From: Acidimicrobiaceae bacterium
GTDB taxonomy: Bacteria; Actinomycetota; Acidimicrobiia; Acidimicrobiales; RAAP-2
NCBI GenBank assembly: GCA_003158855.1
Contig: PMLJ01000039.1
Span: 44,156 to 108,155, forward strand
Direction: 5' to 3'
Length of the DNA stretch: 64,000 nt
The translations under genes and the position numbers were made by a program. Positions 61,670-64,000 of this stretch are shown here, piece by piece. Below the pieces are notes generated by a model. The model saw only the letters and a program-made list of their open reading frames with translations. It searched no databases and was not told the origin of the DNA. Every line of letters begins with the position of its first letter. Positions within the stretch are counted from its first letter, which is position 1.

Positions 61670-62818
61670 TCAGCGCGTTCCGCGCACGCGCAATCGTCGC
61701 TGACGCCACCACGGCCTCAGGCGCACGACGAAGACGGGCCTCCGGCCGGCGACCACCAGTGCCGTGCCGCTCGCTCGCTCTCGAATCGGTTCGACCCGCT
61801 TTCCTTCCTTGAAGTCGCTCAACTCCGGAAGGTACTTGGATACCGTCGGATCGGCCAGACCGCCTAGAACGATTCGCGTCGTGTGGTTGTTCACGATGGT
61901 GGCGGCCCGTGGCCCCCACCGCGCCACCAACTGGGCGAAATCCTGGACGACGGTGACCAGCGTCACGTCGAGTCCGCTCACGGTCGCCGCCAGTTGATCA
62001 AGCTCCTCCAGCGACGCAACCGTCGCCGCCTCGTCGAGCACCATCAGGAGGGGGCGTTGGCATCGCTGATCGACCAGACGCTGCTGTTCCTCGAGGACCA
62101 TTCGCAGCGCGCCTCGAAAGAGCGGCTCGTAGTGCGCTTGCTCGCCGCGCGGACTGCACAGGTACAGGGTGTTCGGTCCCGCCACGACGTCGCGCACCCG
62201 AGCGAGGGGCTGGCGAAATCGCCAAGGCAGCATCATGGTCTCTGCGGTCGTGAGAACCCCGTCGAGGGTCTTGGCGTCGTGCTCGAGAAAGGTTCGAAGC
62301 ACGTGCGCCGCGTCGTTCGACGGTCCATCGTGCAACCACTTCTCGAAACTCCGCCTTTCAATGGTCATCGCCACGTCGAAGATGTCAGCCGAGTGGTCGA
62401 GGGCGAGCATCAGGAGAGCCGCCACCAGTTTGGAGGCGAGCGAGTTCCAGAAGTCGTTGTCGCCTCGTCCCGACGCGCCCGCCGTGAAGTCGCGCGCCAC
62501 TCGAAGCGCGTGGCGCAGCGACCGGACCCCTTCGAGGGGATTCCAGGTCAGGCCGTCGTCGAGGCCGGGTTGGAGCACCTGAACCTCGCCCAATGACCTC
62601 CGCCACTCCATCGTCGCGCGGACGACGTCGCCCTTCACGCTCGTCACGACCGCCGCTCCGGTCCAGTTGAGCAGCGACGGCACGACGAGCGACGAGGTCT
62701 TGCCGGCCTGCGTTGGCCCGACGATGAGCAGCGAGTTTCGGGGCTCCAGCTGCAGGTTTCGACCGTAGGCGACGCCGTGCCACGTTCGCTGTCCGAGGAT
62801 CGGGCGATCGCTAGGCAT
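61670..62818 (-). CDS. TraG/VirD4-like coupling ATPase
   Basis: A 382-residue ATPase. It has Walker A SLLIVGPTQAGKTSSLVVPS, Walker B PLLMVLDEAATVASLEEL and a TraM-recognition-like C-terminal part (VSGLDVTLVTVVQDFAQLVA and RIVLGGLADPTVSKYLPELS). It overlaps the VirB4-like gene by eight bases. It would couple DNA or protein substrates to a secretion channel, but no membrane anchor or other type IV component is in the window. Confidence 0.82.
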   Translation of the reverse strand: MPSDRPILGQRTWHGVAYGRNLQLEPRNSLLIVGPTQAGKTSSLVVPSLLNWTGAAVVTSVKGDVVRATMEWRRSLGEVQVLQPGLDDGLTWNPLEGVRSLRHALRVARDFTAGASGRGDNDFWNSLASKLVAALLMLALDHSADIFDVAMTIERRSFEKWLHDGPSNDAAHVLRTFLEHDAKTLDGVLTTAETMMLPWRFRQPLARVRDVVAGPNTLYLCSPRGEQAHYEPLFRGALRMVLEEQQRLVDQRCQRPLLMVLDEAATVASLEELDQLAATVSGLDVTLVTVVQDFAQLVARWGPRAATIVNNHTTRIVLGGLADPTVSKYLPELSDFKEGKRVEPIRERASGTALVVAGRRPVFVVRLRPWWRQRRLRVRGTR

Positions 62819-64000
62819 TGGCCTTCAAACGCATAGCCCCATCGGTATCGATGAAGAGCAGGTCGCGGGCATCGGGCCTGAACTGGACAACGGAGCGCTG
62901 AGCCCCGTAGCGAACGAGCGCCACCCCTTTGGGCAAAACGGTCAGGTAACGCTCTTCTCGAGGGTGGAGACCGAGCGCCACCGCCATGTCGCGGGCTTCG
63001 TCGGGGGGCTGGCGAAAGAGCCACGCCGTCTCGCACTCGCGAAGCAGCCCCTGGGCCCTCTCTCGCTGAGCGCTTCCCGCGTCACCCGCGGCACTGACGT
63101 CGCTCCACCGGTGCAGCACGAGAACGTGACTGAGCCCGCGCGATCTCGCGAGTTTCCAGGAACCCTGCAGCCAGCGAAGGGCTTGGCTGTCCGAGAGCAG
63201 GGCCCACGCCTCATCGAGCACCAGGTAGCCAAGCTCACCGTCGCGGGCCACCACCTGCTGGGCCGCGCCAACGGCACTGAGGGCCGCGATCGACAACGAG
63301 TGCGACGACCACTGGGCGGAAAGGTCGAGCACGACGAGGTCGCCGGAAAACACCATTGGGGGGCCTTCACCGTCAAAGAGTCCCGCCAGGTCCCCGTGGA
63401 CGAATCGGTACAACGTCATGGCGAGGCTGCGCTCGCCCGACATCTCCCCCGTGGCAATTGCGGGGCGCAGTTCCTCGTAGAGCGCGCGTAGCAATCGCGT
63501 GGGTCGAGGGATCGGAAGACGCTGGAACACCTCGTCGATCGCGTAGTGCTGCTCGCTCGTGAGCGCCGATCCCTGGGCGGTCGCGATGAGCGCCCTCACG
63601 AACTCTCGCCTCTCGCGCTCATCCGCCGGGAACGGGTCGCACCAGCCGTCCTTTCCGAGCACCACGGGGCTGACGTCGTAGGACCGTGCGAGCTCTCCAT
63701 ACTCGCCCTTGGGATCGATGACCACGACCCGACGCCCGCGAGCCAGGGCCCGATCCAGGAGCATCTTCACGACGGTGCTCTTGCCCGCACCAATGGACCC
63801 CGCCACGATCATGTTGGGATTGGAGACGAGTCCGGCCTCGTACCCGTCGAACGGATCGAAGATGAAATTGAAACCGCGAAGCGTGCGACCGAGCGGACGC
63901 CCCGGAAGGCCCGATCCGGCGTCGTGAGCCGGGAGTCGAAGGCTGCGAAGGTCGTCGGTGGTCGCCCAGTGGGTCCAAGGCCGCGTCACCAGCCAGGTCC
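62811..64000 (-). CDS. VirB4-like ATPase, cut by the window edge
   Basis: A VirB4/TraC-type ATPase reading out of the right edge. Walker A NPNMIVAGSIGAGKSTVVKM, PKGEYGELARSYDVSPVVLG, the Walker B LGYLVLDEAWALLSDSQALR and a FRQPPDEARDMAVALGLHP C-terminal segment are visible. The nearest start in the window is GTG at 63989, but the frame stays open to base 64000, and families of this type are usually longer. It pairs with the TraG-like ATPase to form a chromosomal type IV-like secretion or conjugation module. Confidence 0.8.
   Translation of the reverse strand, partial: TWLVTRPWTHWATTDDLRSLRLPAHDAGSGLPGRPLGRTLRGFNFIFDPFDGYEAGLVSNPNMIVAGSIGAGKSTVVKMLLDRALARGRRVVVIDPKGEYGELARSYDVSPVVLGKDGWCDPFPADERERREFVRALIATAQGSALTSEQHYAIDEVFQRLPIPRPTRLLRALYEELRPAIATGEMSGERSLAMTLYRFVHGDLAGLFDGEGPPMVFSGDLVVLDLSAQWSSHSLSIAALSAVGAAQQVVARDGELGYLVLDEAWALLSDSQALRWLQGSWKLARSRGLSHVLVLHRWSDVSAAGDAGSAQRERAQGLLRECETAWLFRQPPDEARDMAVALGLHPREERYLTVLPKGVALVRYGAQRSVVQFRPDARDLLFIDTDGAMRLKANA

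Overview
The window is a 64 kb piece of a high-GC actinobacterial chromosome. The gene mix suggests Acidimicrobiia or a close relative, which is an inference from content and not a phylogeny. Supporting signs are GTG and TTG starts, a probable leaderless promoter, DUF2510 and DUF4232 proteins, a MarP-like protease, a deazaflavin/LLM-type fragment, sulfoquinovose synthesis and ECF sigma factors paired with membrane proteins.

Region 1 (about 0.3-24.5 kb) is a defence and conflict island. A type I restriction-modification operon (hsdM-hsdS-hsdR, minus strand) carries a one-base frameshift in hsdR. It is followed by a HEPN-like protein (RNxxxH), a DUF6308 protein, a membrane protein, an ASCH protein overlapping a PIN-GNAT-ASCH/EVE-like triple fusion, a Hanks-type kinase, a zinc-ribbon protein and a second HEPN-like protein. 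Next is a ubiquitin-like cassette: a multiubiquitin-domain protein, an E1-like ThiF protein with a DUF6791 N-terminus, a DUF6527 protein and a small membrane protein. Divergent from it is an XRE regulator plus ImmA/IrrE protease pair. The island ends with a nucleotidyltransferase/HTH toxin-antitoxin-like pair under a perfect inverted repeat, and a 1328-residue protein with an N-terminal HTH, a nuclease-like domain and a degenerate P-loop region, also preceded by a perfect inverted repeat. The ubiquitin-like cassette and the giant protein are the best candidates for an unusual system.

Region 2 (24.6-36 kb) holds envelope and signalling genes. Two ECF sigma factors each overlap a single-pass membrane protein with a different ectodomain. 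Between them lie a YtrA-type GntR/ABC transporter operon and a DUF4232 secreted protein. Then come a secreted neocarzinostatin-like triple-repeat protein with a strong terminator, a secreted-type esterase, an internally deleted LLM oxidoreductase and three copies of a roughly 130-bp intergenic repeat with a covarying hairpin.

Region 3 (36.4-43 kb) is a phosphonate uptake and breakdown cluster: HD-domain protein, ABC ATPase, two permeases, binding protein, phosphonatase-like hydrolase and FAD-dependent oxidoreductase. It is followed by tadA and tRNA-Ser.

Region 4 (43.7-64 kb) is mostly metabolic and housekeeping: GABA aminotransferase, MarP-like protease, lipoprotein, aldehyde dehydrogenase, nitrobindin-like protein, acyl-CoA dehydrogenase, DUF3445 haem N-demethylase-like protein, UDP-sulfoquinovose synthase, DUF805 protein, ferritin-like protein, two tRNA-Arg genes and a tRNA relic, two paralogous CxxC micro-proteins, an acyltransferase, an M20 amidohydrolase and a ROK kinase. 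At the right edge are TraG/VirD4-like and VirB4-like ATPases, the last running off the window.
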